Source: an uncultured Collinsella sp. (GTDB lineage Bacteria; Actinomycetota; Coriobacteriia; Coriobacteriales; Coriobacteriaceae). From it: a DNA stretch of 20,660 nt. The stretch spans positions 1-20,660 of the forward strand of contig CABRHR010000028.1 of the NCBI GenBank assembly GCA_902470835.1, in the 5' to 3' direction. A program made the translations under genes and the position numbers. Shown piece after piece: positions 1 through 6,814 of the stretch. The notes beneath the pieces are model-generated. The model saw only the letters and a program-made list of their open reading frames with translations. It had not been told where the DNA came from and did no database searches. Each line of letters opens with the position of its first letter. Position 1 is the first letter of the stretch.

Positions 1-16
1 TGTGTATAAGAGACAG
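1..16 (+). other. Tn5/Nextera mosaic-end adapter remnant (left contig end)
   Basis: The first 16 bases read TGTGTATAAGAGACAG, which is identical to the last 16 bases of the 19-bp hyperactive Tn5 mosaic end used in tagmentation libraries. The genomic sequence therefore begins at about position 17. The matching remnant in the opposite orientation at the other end of the window confirms that this is untrimmed adapter and not biology. Confidence 0.96.
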
Positions 17-414
17 ATCTCGGAATGCGGAAGCGTAACATTAACAGATTTTATTACCGACTCGTTGTTTTTCGAACGATGGACTTTTACCTTCAGGTTC
101 TCATCGTCTACGTTCAGGCCGATATCCGCCTTGCCATCGATGGTCGCTACATATCGCTTAGTAGTAAATGGGTTGTTAAAACCAAACGGATTCCCTGCAT
201 CGTCAATATATAGAACCTGAGTAAAATCGTATTCGTAGGTAAGCAGCTTCGTTACCGGCTTAATTTCTTCCCGAATCGAATCATCGCTTATAACGGTCTG
301 ATCGCGCGTCAACCACAGGTACACGCAGCCGCCGCAAGCTGCAATCAAGCCTAACGCCAATAGGGCGACAATTATCTTCTGGCCAATTGTTTTAAACGGA
401 TTGGAAACGCTCAT
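1..414 (-). CDS. DUF4230-type membrane-anchored protein, truncated by the contig end
   Basis: This reading frame starts at ATG 414-412 and is open to the left edge. It is absent from simple long-ORF lists because it has no stop in the window. The N-terminus (MSVSNPFKTIGQKIIV) leads into one membrane segment at about residues 13-34, which contains a CGGC cysteine cluster. After it come segments that I recognise as typical of DUF4230 proteins: TYEYDFTQVLYIDDAG, then NPFTTKRYVATIDGKADIGLNVDD, then VNVTLPHSEI. The domain is therefore probably outside the membrane. Family function is unknown. A GGAGG lies 14 nt upstream and an AAGGG lies closer to the start. The last five or so codons at the left edge are adapter sequence and not real. 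Codon use is more A+T-rich than in the rest of the window. Confidence 0.75.
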   Translation of the reverse strand, partial: MSVSNPFKTIGQKIIVALLALGLIAACGGCVYLWLTRDQTVISDDSIREEIKPVTKLLTYEYDFTQVLYIDDAGNPFGFNNPFTTKRYVATIDGKADIGLNVDDENLKVKVHRSKNNESVIKSVNVTLPHSEICLLYT

Positions 415-457
415 TTAGCCCTTGTCCTCCAGTTGTCCTCAGGGTAATTACGGATTC

Positions 458-539
458 AATTCATTTATATTGGGTTTTGATGTCAACCAATTCAGAAAGG
501 AAGGACTTAAATCCAACATAATATGAATACACATTCATA
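458..539 (-). promoter_or_regulatory. Candidate promoter and palindrome upstream of the DUF4230 gene
   Basis: On the minus strand a perfect -35 hexamer TTGACA lies at 486-481. Seventeen bases further the hexamer TGAATT (463-458) is only a weak -10 match, so the promoter is unproven. Upstream of the -35 is a perfect 7-bp inverted repeat, TATGAAT-ACAC-ATTCATA (522-539), which could be an operator half-site pair. The stretch 415-662 contains no credible gene. Confidence 0.3.
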
Positions 540-580
540 CGTTAATTTAATACCTATTCTGCTGCACGTAACTTTAGAAA

Positions 581-615
581 GATTGGGGCACAGACCATAG
601 GCCGGCACCCCAATC
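581..615 (-). terminator. Hairpin downstream of the secreted-protein gene
   Basis: An 8-bp perfect stem GATTGGGG / CCCCAATC encloses a 19-nt loop and lies about 50 nt beyond the stop codon of the leftward gene that ends at 663. On the minus strand the stem is followed by TTTCTAAAGTT, a weak U-rich run. It could be a terminator. Its TTGGGG/CCCCAA arms also resemble part of the long palindrome at 13729-13786, so it could instead be a dispersed palindromic repeat. Confidence 0.4.
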
Positions 616-662
616 CATACATAGGCATCATAACGCGTTGATCATTCGATCATATGCCCAAC

Positions 663-1547
663 TTAATCAACTGAAACGCTGACGTCCATCCGCTGATCTC
701 GGTCGCTATATCCGATCATCAGTTCCCGTCCCTTTTTATCCTTTGCGCAAAAACTGCTGTCATACGAATATTCGATGTCCTTGTATCCCTTTTTCTTGCA
801 AGCTTTGATGTATTTGTCGTACCCATCATGATCGATGCCAAATGCGACAAACGAAAGGCAGTCTTTTTCGTCTAACGACGTATAAACGATAGGGCAGTCA
901 GGCTTCGGCAAGGATTTTGCAAGGGTTTTTGTTGGCCAGTCATACGCCTTGACACCGCCTTTTGATGAAGTCGTATAGGTTTTCGACTTGAAACTATAGT
1001 ACTCGAGATATATCTTTCCATCGCCGCCTAGATAGGCAATAGTCGCCACTGAAGGCTCCATCAGGTCATATTGATTCTGCTGGGCATTGGCGACATAGTC
1101 ACCATGGGTAATGCACGGAACGCTATCAACCGATTCTCGCTTCTCGACGATTCGCTGGCTATCCGCCGTCATTTTCAGCGTTGAATAATCGTGCGTAGCC
1201 TCTTCCTCATCAAAAACGTCAGTAAACAGAAGTTTCTGTTCGTCAGTCAACTCCCCTTTCGGCTCAAACTGAATAGTGAACTGAGCAATATCGAAGCTCG
1301 ATTTATTGTCATATTCAAATGTCATCATCTCGACGCCATCAACAACGCCTTCTGAGACACTCCAGTTTAGTTGATCGATTTTTACTGAATCCTTCTTACC
1401 TGGCTTTGGCTTCTTTCCGCTTTTCTTAGTCGCTGCAAATGCGCATGTCGGACTCCAGCCGCGACCCGTAATTCCGAGTGGTAGAGAAATGCCGATTAGC
1501 GCCGCCGCGCTAAAAGCCAGAACTGCCGTAAATAACTTTTTCTTCAT
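663..1547 (-). CDS. Secreted protein of unknown function (signal peptide, Lys-rich linker)
   Basis: The 294-aa product begins MKKKLFTAVLAFSAAALIG, a typical Sec signal peptide with a charged n-region and hydrophobic core. A plausible signal peptidase I site follows CAFA near residue 38. Next is a Lys/Gly/Pro-rich linker (about 40-53), then a mixed alpha/beta domain. The C-terminal part, with a GYDKYIKACKKKGY helix followed by short strands rich in Tyr, Asp and Lys, resembles the C-terminal repeat-like domain of many secreted proteins of gut Firmicutes and Actinobacteria (DUF6591-like; recognised by eye only). The start is supported by an AAGGG about 9 nt upstream. It is more A+T-rich than the genes to its right, as is its DUF4230 neighbour. 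It is probably cell-surface or extracellular; no enzyme motif is visible. Confidence 0.7.
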   Translation of the reverse strand: MKKKLFTAVLAFSAAALIGISLPLGITGRGWSPTCAFAATKKSGKKPKPGKKDSVKIDQLNWSVSEGVVDGVEMMTFEYDNKSSFDIAQFTIQFEPKGELTDEQKLLFTDVFDEEEATHDYSTLKMTADSQRIVEKRESVDSVPCITHGDYVANAQQNQYDLMEPSVATIAYLGGDGKIYLEYYSFKSKTYTTSSKGGVKAYDWPTKTLAKSLPKPDCPIVYTSLDEKDCLSFVAFGIDHDGYDKYIKACKKKGYKDIEYSYDSSFCAKDKKGRELMIGYSDRDQRMDVSVSVD

Positions 1548-1702
1548 TACATATCCCTTGGTAGTCGTTTAACCTCCCCCTCGTCAAATAGCAGACGAAT
1601 TGGCGACGCAGTGGCACTATTTGATTCAAGGGCGTGAACTGGATAAACATCGAGGGAAGGAGTGGGCCCTGTGCAATAAACTCCCCTCATCAAAATGTCT
1701 AG

Positions 1703-2338
1703 CTAAAGAGGACGGGCAGACGGCGAACGGTCATATCCGTTCGCGTCCGCCCGTCTCCAACGATCAAACGTCGATGCGCTAACGTTCAAAAGCATTGCGG
1801 CCTCTTGCCTCGTAACCTCACCCCCTTCGAATGATTTGATGACATCGCGGTAGCTATCCGGACGTTCGAGCGTCGGTCTCCCAAATCTCACACCCCGCAG
1901 ACGCGCCGACGCGATACCCTCCGCCTGGCGCTGCTTTATGTTTTCGCGCTCCACCTGAGCCACGTAGCTCAAAACCTGAAGCACTAGGTCGGCAATAAAA
2001 GTCCCCGTAATTCCATTGGGTTGTTCGCGTGTATCAAGCAATGGCATATCGAGCACCACGATGGCAACGCGTTTGTCCGTCGTTAAACGACGCCATTCAT
2101 CGAGAACTTCCCGGTAGTCGCGACCCAATCGGTCGATACTCTTAATCACCAGAACGTCCCCTTCGCGCAGACGACGAAGAAGACGACGGTACTGAGGACG
2201 CCTGAAGTCCTTTCCACTCGCTTTGTCAGCATAGATCAAATTCATTTGGACCGGAAACCGCCCCAGCGCATCCAGTTGGCGATCCAGGTTCTGATCTGCT
2301 GACGAAACTCGAGCATACCCATAGATTCTGTTTTTCAT
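1703..2338 (-). CDS. Serine recombinase, resolvase/DNA-invertase (Pin) family
   Basis: The 211-aa site-specific recombinase starts at ATG 2338, preceded by AGGGG five bases upstream. A GTG at 2359 in the same frame is less well placed. The N-terminal catalytic domain opens with YGYARVSSADQNLDRQ: Arg10 and the nucleophile Ser12 in the family's RVS motif. YADKASGKDFRRP (37-49) and DRLGRDY (69-75) supply the other conserved catalytic Arg residues. The long E helix is about 128-146 and a C-terminal helix-turn-helix about 173-196 (EVTRQEAAMLLNVSASTFDRW). Length is normal for small invertases and resolvases, so it appears intact. It would cut and rejoin DNA through a 5'-phosphoserine intermediate. 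It is divergent from ATPase-1 and borders the lower-G+C block, which suggests a mobile or invertible segment. No crossover site could be proven. Confidence 0.9.
   Translation of the reverse strand: MKNRIYGYARVSSADQNLDRQLDALGRFPVQMNLIYADKASGKDFRRPQYRRLLRRLREGDVLVIKSIDRLGRDYREVLDEWRRLTTDKRVAIVVLDMPLLDTREQPNGITGTFIADLVLQVLSYVAQVERENIKQRQAEGIASARLRGVRFGRPTLERPDSYRDVIKSFEGGEVTRQEAAMLLNVSASTFDRWRRADANGYDRSPSARPL
1711..1755 (-). repeat. Long imperfect hairpin overlapping the end of the serine recombinase gene
   Basis: Arms 1711-1730 and 1737-1755 pair over about 18 bp (GACGGGC/GCCCGTC outer, GAC/GTC middle, GCGAACGG/CCGTTCGC inner), with one bulge and one mismatch, around a TCATAT loop. It encodes the last residues of the recombinase, stopping only about 8 nt before the stop codon. 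On the minus strand it is followed by CTCTTTAGC, not a clear U tract. It may act as a terminator, a recombinase-related site, or an mRNA 3' stabiliser. Confidence 0.6.
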
Positions 2339-2505
2339 GATTGCCCCTATCAGCCGCACGATGGCAGCTTCAGCTCATCTGAGAACCCACTCACAATAGG
2401 GCGTGCAAATTTCGCGAATGGGTTGAACCCATTTTCGGGCTCCACCGTAAGCTATTCAAGCACCGCTTCGATAACGCACGACGCCAACCTGATACTTTGA
2501 AATGG

Positions 2506-2553
2506 AGTTAATCGTTTTTAACTGAAATTAACTAGAATAAAATGAAGTTAACC
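2506..2553 (+). promoter_or_regulatory. 10-bp-phased TTAACT array upstream of ATPase-1 (candidate operator)
   Basis: On the plus strand the hexamers TTAATC (2508), TTAACT (2518), TTAACT (2528), a degenerate TAAAAT (2538) and TTAACC (2548) fall on an exact 10-bp lattice, so they would present on one face of the helix. The outer copies also read AGTTAA, so AGTTAA (2506) with TTAACT (2518), and TTAACT (2528) with AGTTAA (2546), form two inverted pairs. The array ends about 23 bp before the GTG start of ATPase-1 and lies in the intergenic region shared with the divergent recombinase. It resembles a multi-site operator, perhaps for the wHTH domain of the ATPase itself (inference). Confidence 0.55.
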
Positions 2554-2575
2554 TGAGACGCCAAAGGAGGGCATT

Positions 2576-3676
2576 GTGGAATACCTCGAAAACCCGTTTA
2601 CCCCCAGTTTTGGCGAGGTTCCCGCGCATCTTGCCGGAAGGCAGCAGATTATTCGTGATTTGGACCGTGCCTTCTTGAGCCAGCGCAGGCGCCCAGAATT
2701 GACATCGATCTTCTCGGGCGCGCGTGGAACCGGTAAAACCGCTCTCATGTCGTCGCTCGCGACAAGGGCGGAATCCCACGGCTGGATAGCCGTAAAGACG
2801 ACCGCGCTCCCGGGAATGCTTGAGGAAATCGAGTTCGGGGCGAAACGTGCTGCCGGCCATCTTATCGACCCGTCTAAGAACTTCGAAGTCACCAGTCTCG
2901 GAATTGCACCGCTCGGCAGCATCGAGGTCAATCGCGTTCACAATGCCTCAACCTGGCGTTATCGCATGAGCGATATCATCGACCAGCTCAACGAGGCCGG
3001 CACCGGCCTGCTCGTCACGGTTGACGAGGTGGACCCGGCACTCGACGAGATGATTCAGCTCGCAGCGACGTATCAGCACTTTATAACCGATGGGAAACGC
3101 GTCGCGCTGCTCATGGCGGGACTTCCCAACAACGTATCGACGCTACTGAACCACAAGACGGTCTCGTTCCTTCGCCGCGCCCAACAATATCATCTGGGTC
3201 GCATTGCCGACTATGACGTACGCGAGGCCTTGATTCGCACAATCCAGGAAAACGATCGCCTGGCAGATGCTGGGGGAATCGATAGAGCTGTTCGCTCGAT
3301 CTCTGGTTTTCCCTTCCTATTGCAACTCGTAGGCTACCGTGCCTGGGATCTAACAAGCGATTCGAAGAAAATCTCGTCGCGCGACTTTGACCTGGGAATC
3401 AAAATCGCGCGCGACGAGATGGATGACCGAATCCTCGCGGCAACCTATCGGGAACTCACGGCAGAGGACAAACGATTCCTCATCGCCATGCTCGATGACG
3501 AGGAAGAGTCCACCACCGCTGACCTTGTCGAGCGCCTTAAGCGATCGCCGCAGCAGGTCTCCCGCTACCGACGCCGCATGATAGATGCCGGCATCATTGG
3601 AGAACGCGGGCGCGGAATCGTCGCTTTTGAATTGCCGTTTTTCCGCGACTATCTCGCCGCTCAATGCGTGAGATAG
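2576..3676 (+). CDS. AAA+ ATPase with C-terminal winged helix (ATPase-1)
   Basis: The 366-aa product starts at GTG 2576 with AAGGAGG five bases upstream. The N-terminus has the NPFTPSFGEVPAHLAGR signature (6-22) also seen in its paralogue at 6814-7932. Walker A is GARGTGKT (48-55), Walker B LLVTVDEVD (145-153). A sensor-like segment MAGLPNN is followed by SFLRRAQQYHLGRI (197-210), which holds candidate arginine fingers; then comes the conserved FPFLLQLVGYRAW. Residues from about 290 to the end form a winged helix (TTADLVERLKRSPQQVSRYRRRMIDAGII). The family is related to archaeal ATPase_2/AAA_16 proteins (STAND/ORC-like). Its biochemical role is unknown to me; ATP-dependent DNA binding or regulation is inferred from the architecture. 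It is convergent with the UvrA-like gene and followed by a perfect 15-bp hairpin. Confidence 0.85.
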   Translation: MEYLENPFTPSFGEVPAHLAGRQQIIRDLDRAFLSQRRRPELTSIFSGARGTGKTALMSSLATRAESHGWIAVKTTALPGMLEEIEFGAKRAAGHLIDPSKNFEVTSLGIAPLGSIEVNRVHNASTWRYRMSDIIDQLNEAGTGLLVTVDEVDPALDEMIQLAATYQHFITDGKRVALLMAGLPNNVSTLLNHKTVSFLRRAQQYHLGRIADYDVREALIRTIQENDRLADAGGIDRAVRSISGFPFLLQLVGYRAWDLTSDSKKISSRDFDLGIKIARDEMDDRILAATYRELTAEDKRFLIAMLDDEEESTTADLVERLKRSPQQVSRYRRRMIDAGIIGERGRGIVAFELPFFRDYLAAQCVR

Positions 3677-3680
3677 GCAT

Positions 3681-3715
3681 CAATGAGGCAAAGGGGCTGT
3701 CCCTTTGCCTCATTG
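3681..3715. repeat. Stop-codon palindrome R1 (CTGTCCCTTT family), between convergent genes
   Basis: A perfect 15-bp stem (CAATGAGGCAAAGGG / CCCTTTGCCTCATTG) has a 5-nt loop, GCTGT. It begins 4 nt after the ATPase-1 stop and ends 1 nt before the stop codon of the UvrA-like gene. No U tract follows on either strand. It could terminate both genes, but the core CTGTCCCTTT (3697-3706) recurs in the hairpins at 8000-8032 and 12825-12861, which makes it a member of a repeat family. Confidence 0.8.
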
Positions 3716-3716
3716 T

Positions 3717-6209
3717 CTACAGGTAGCGGCCGGTAATACTTGCGGAGCAGGCCGTGATGTCGCCCGGCGTGCCGGCGCAGACGATTTGTCCGCCGGCGTC
3801 TCCACCGCCTGGGCCCATGTCGATCACGTAATCGGCGTTACGGATAAGGTCGAGGTCGTGCTCGATCACGACAACTGTGGCCCCCTTGGCAACGAGGCCG
3901 TCGAACACACTCAGCAACACCTGAACATCGAGCGGATGCAGGCCGATCGTAGGCTCGTCGAATACGAATACGGCATCATCCTGCACACGACCCATCTCGC
4001 TCGCGAGCTTAAGTCGCTGCGCCTCGCCGCCCGAGAGCGCCGGCGTGGGCTCACCGAGCGTGAGATAACCCAGGCCCAGGTCATGCAAGGTCTGTAAGCG
4101 CGTCTGAACCTTCTTGAGTCCCAGTGTGGCGTCGATGGCTTCGTCCACACTCATGTCCATGAGCTGCGGCAACGTAAGCAGACTCCCGTCCTTGCCCTCG
4201 CGATGGATATGCGAGGCAGCCTCGGCGTAGCGCGAGCCACGACATGCCGGGCAGACGATCTCGACGTCGGGCAAAAACTGCACGTCGAGCGATATCGAAC
4301 CCGTGCCGTCGCACGTAGGGCAGCGCAGGGCACCGGTGTTGTAGCTAAAGGCGCCCGCCTTATATCCCGCCGCCTTGGCCTCGGGCGTACGTGCAAAGGC
4401 GCGGCGCAGCTCGTCATGAATGTCGGCATAGGTCGCTACCGTCGAGCGCACATTGGCGCCGATGGGCGTGGCGTCAATCAGGTTGGCACGGACAATGCCT
4501 TCGGCATCGACCCAACGCACGTGCCCTGGCAGGCGCTCGCCAGTTGCTTGCGCCTTAAGCGCCGGAATGAGCGTCTCGAGCACCAACGTCGTCTTGCCCG
4601 AACCCGAAACACCCGTCACCGCAACGAGACGGCCGCGCGGGATATCGACCTCGAGCGGCTTGACGGTATGGATGGTATCGGTCGCCATACGGATATGACC
4701 CTGGTCGAACATTTCGTCGTTAGCCACTTGCGGGCGCAAGCGCTTGGGCTCGGCGCGCAAAAACGGCGCGATACGGCTGCCCCGCGATTGTTCGACCTCG
4801 CCTACCGTACCGGCGGCGATCACGTTGCCGCCACCTGCTCCGGCAACGAGGCCCATCTCAACCAGATAATCGGCCTCGGCCAGCACGCGCGTGTCGTGGT
4901 CGACAACAACCACGGTGTTGCCGTCATCCACCAGGTCGCGCATCACGCCCACCAAGCCGTCGACATTGGCAGGATGCAAGCCGATCGAAGGCTCGTCCAG
5001 CACATAGAGCACGCCCGTCGATCGGTTGCGCACCACGCGGGCGAGCTGAACGCGCTGACGCTCGCCCGTGGAGAGCGTGGCACCGGCGCGGTCGAGTGAA
5101 AGGTAATCGAGACCCAGGTCGACCAGACGGCGGGCCGCGCTCAAAAACGAATCGCAGATATCCGTCGCCATAGGCCGCATCTCGGGCGGCAAGGATACGG
5201 GCACCCCGCGCACCCACTCAATCGCCTCGCCCAGCGTCATGGCCGCAGCCTGTGCCAGATTGATACCGCGCACCTGGGGCTGGCGCGCAGCCTCGGAGAG
5301 ACGCGTGCCGCCACAGTCACGGCATGGCCCCTCGCGCAAAAAGCGTGCAACGCGCTTGAGGCCCTTGTCGTCCTTAACCTTGGCAAGCGCATTCTCGACG
5401 GTATAGACGGCGTTGTAATAGGTAAAGTCGAGCGGCGTGGCACCCTCGCCGTTTTTGGGAACGTAGAGAATGTGCTTCTTAACCGCCGGACCATGGAACA
5501 CGATGTCGCGCTCTTGAGGCGTGAGCTGGCTAAACGGCACGTCGGTGCGCACGCCCATCTCGCCTGCCACCTGCTTCATCAGATCCCACATGAGCGTGCC
5601 CCAGGGAAGCACCGCGCCTTCGTTGATGGTCTTGGACTCATCGGGCACCAGGCTCGCCTCGTCCACCTCGCGCATGACACCAGTGCCGCCGCAGGTAGGG
5701 CACGCACCACCGCTATTGAAAGCCAAATCCTCGGCACTCGGCGCATAGAACTCGCGGCCGCATGCGGGACACGTGAGCGACAGACCCGCGGCCACGTTAA
5801 GGCTCGGCTCCAAACGCGCCCCGCAATGCGGGCACACGTGATGGGCGCAGCGGCTAAAGAGCAGGCGCAAGCTGTTGTTGAGCTCGGTCATGGTGCCAAA
5901 AGTGGAACGCACGCCCGGCACGCTGGGGCGCTGGTGCAGCGCGAGCGCCGCCGGCACGTGCAAGACCTCGTCCACCTGGGCATGTTCGGCCTGCGTCAGA
6001 CGACGGCGAGTATAGGTGCTGAGCGCCTCCAAGTAACGGCGCGAGCCCTCGGCATAAAGAACGCCCAGTGCCAGCGAGCTCTTGCCCGAACCCGATACGC
6101 CGGCAATACCCACCAGCTTTCCCAGCGGAATATCGATATCGATATCCTTAAGGTTATGGACACGTGCGCCACGTACCTCGATAGCACTTGGTTGTTGCGA
6201 CACCGTCAT
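3717..6209 (-). CDS. uvrA2: Class II UvrA-like ABC ATPase (UvrA2/DrrC type)
   Basis: The 830-aa product has two ABC halves. Half 1: Walker A GVSGSGKS (37-44), signature LSTGERQ (379-385), Walker B LYVLDEPSIGLHP (401-413). Half 2: Walker A GVSGSGKT (533-540), signature LSGGEAQ (725-731), Walker B VFVFDEPTIGLHP (748-760). Cys pairs of UvrA-type zinc modules are at CPHC/CPAC (126-150), CPTC (170), CRDC (296) and CPTC/CPAC (630-656). It is about 110 residues shorter than UvrA of nucleotide excision repair and its first signature is STGER, as in class II proteins such as DrrC of anthracycline producers. It therefore probably binds damaged or intercalated DNA rather than serving as the main UvrABC subunit. 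The start at 6209 shares the A of the upstream acetyltransferase stop (TGATG), with GGGGAG just before, so the two are translationally coupled. Confidence 0.9.
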   Translation of the reverse strand: MTVSQQPSAIEVRGARVHNLKDIDIDIPLGKLVGIAGVSGSGKSSLALGVLYAEGSRRYLEALSTYTRRRLTQAEHAQVDEVLHVPAALALHQRPSVPGVRSTFGTMTELNNSLRLLFSRCAHHVCPHCGARLEPSLNVAAGLSLTCPACGREFYAPSAEDLAFNSGGACPTCGGTGVMREVDEASLVPDESKTINEGAVLPWGTLMWDLMKQVAGEMGVRTDVPFSQLTPQERDIVFHGPAVKKHILYVPKNGEGATPLDFTYYNAVYTVENALAKVKDDKGLKRVARFLREGPCRDCGGTRLSEAARQPQVRGINLAQAAAMTLGEAIEWVRGVPVSLPPEMRPMATDICDSFLSAARRLVDLGLDYLSLDRAGATLSTGERQRVQLARVVRNRSTGVLYVLDEPSIGLHPANVDGLVGVMRDLVDDGNTVVVVDHDTRVLAEADYLVEMGLVAGAGGGNVIAAGTVGEVEQSRGSRIAPFLRAEPKRLRPQVANDEMFDQGHIRMATDTIHTVKPLEVDIPRGRLVAVTGVSGSGKTTLVLETLIPALKAQATGERLPGHVRWVDAEGIVRANLIDATPIGANVRSTVATYADIHDELRRAFARTPEAKAAGYKAGAFSYNTGALRCPTCDGTGSISLDVQFLPDVEIVCPACRGSRYAEAASHIHREGKDGSLLTLPQLMDMSVDEAIDATLGLKKVQTRLQTLHDLGLGYLTLGEPTPALSGGEAQRLKLASEMGRVQDDAVFVFDEPTIGLHPLDVQVLLSVFDGLVAKGATVVVIEHDLDLIRNADYVIDMGPGGGDAGGQIVCAGTPGDITACSASITGRYL

Positions 6210-6763
6210 CACTCCCCTTCTGCCCGCCCGCGCCAGTCTTCGCAGGTCAAATACGTAAAGCACTCGGTGCGTACATCGCCCATAAGCTCGCAGGGCACGT
6301 CGCGCTCAACGTGATGTGGCGCGAACCCACATTTTTGCTGGACGCGTAACGACTTGTTATTGCCCTCATAGTATCCACACCAAAGCGCCTTGCAGCCAAG
6401 CGTTTCGAACGCATAGCGCTGCATGGCTCGTACTGCTTCGGGAGCAAAGCCTCGGCCCCAGAATGGCTTGGCGATCCAATAGCCCACTTCGAGTTCGAGA
6501 CCGTCATCTCGACGGTTTGACTCGCAGCGAGACGGCATGAGTCCGATACTACCCACGGGCTCATCTGTCGCAGCTAGGCATACGGCAAAGGTATGGGGCG
6601 CCGCAAAGACCGTCCGAATGATCTCTCTGCTTTCCTCAATGCTTCGATGGGGCGGCCAGCCCGCAGCCGGCCCCACATCCGGGTCGCTCGCATATGTAAA
6701 CAGGATCGCCGCATCCGTCTCGCGCCACGGACGGAGCGTCAATCGCTCAGTTTGAATCACCAT
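6209..6763 (-). CDS. GNAT acetyltransferase, RimJ/RimL type
   Basis: The 184-aa product begins MVIQTERLTLRPWRETDAA, the classic start of the Acetyltransf_3 (RimJ/RimL) group. GYWIAKPFWGRGFAPEAV carries the acetyl-CoA pyrophosphate-binding turn (GRGFA), and NNKSLRVQQKCGF is the C-terminal motif B region. It would transfer an acetyl group from acetyl-CoA to an amine (ribosomal protein N-terminus, small molecule or drug); the substrate cannot be told. ATG 6763 has GAGGT seven bases upstream. The stop overlaps the UvrA-like start by one base, so both are probably made from one mRNA. That link to a DrrC-like protein hints at a detoxification or resistance pair (inference). Confidence 0.88.
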   Translation of the reverse strand: MVIQTERLTLRPWRETDAAILFTYASDPDVGPAAGWPPHRSIEESREIIRTVFAAPHTFAVCLAATDEPVGSIGLMPSRCESNRRDDGLELEVGYWIAKPFWGRGFAPEAVRAMQRYAFETLGCKALWCGYYEGNNKSLRVQQKCGFAPHHVERDVPCELMGDVRTECFTYLTCEDWRGRAEGE

Positions 6764-6784
6764 GTTTTGACCTCACATCTATCG

Positions 6785-6814
6785 ATGTGACAAAGGGACC
6801 ATCCCTTTTCACAT
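6785..6814. repeat. Stop-codon palindrome R2 at the end of ATPase-2
   Basis: Arms 6785-6798 (ATGTGACAAAGGGA) and 6802-6814 (TCCCTTTTCACAT) pair over 13 bp with one bulged C and a 3-nt loop. The right arm ends on the first base of the ATPase-2 stop codon (6814-6816). No U tract follows on the minus strand. It has CAAAGGG and TCCCTTT in common with R1 and R3 but has CCATCCC in place of CTGTCCC. Confidence 0.65.

Noticed and set aside
1600..1782. A 60-codon plus-strand frame between the secreted protein and the recombinase
   Set aside because: It has no ribosome binding site, overlaps the recombinase 3' end and hairpin, and is not recognisable.
2339..2359. Upstream GTG start (2359) for the serine recombinase
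   Set aside because: ATG 2338 has AGGGG at ideal spacing and gives the standard N-terminus of the family just before YGYARVS.
2506..2553. CRISPR-like array
   Set aside because: The repeat unit is only 6 bp at 10-bp period, without unique spacers. It fits an operator, not a CRISPR array. No Cas genes are present.
4203..5099. A 298-codon open frame antisense to the UvrA-like gene
   Set aside because: It is a shadow of the UvrA2 coding sequence with no family resemblance.
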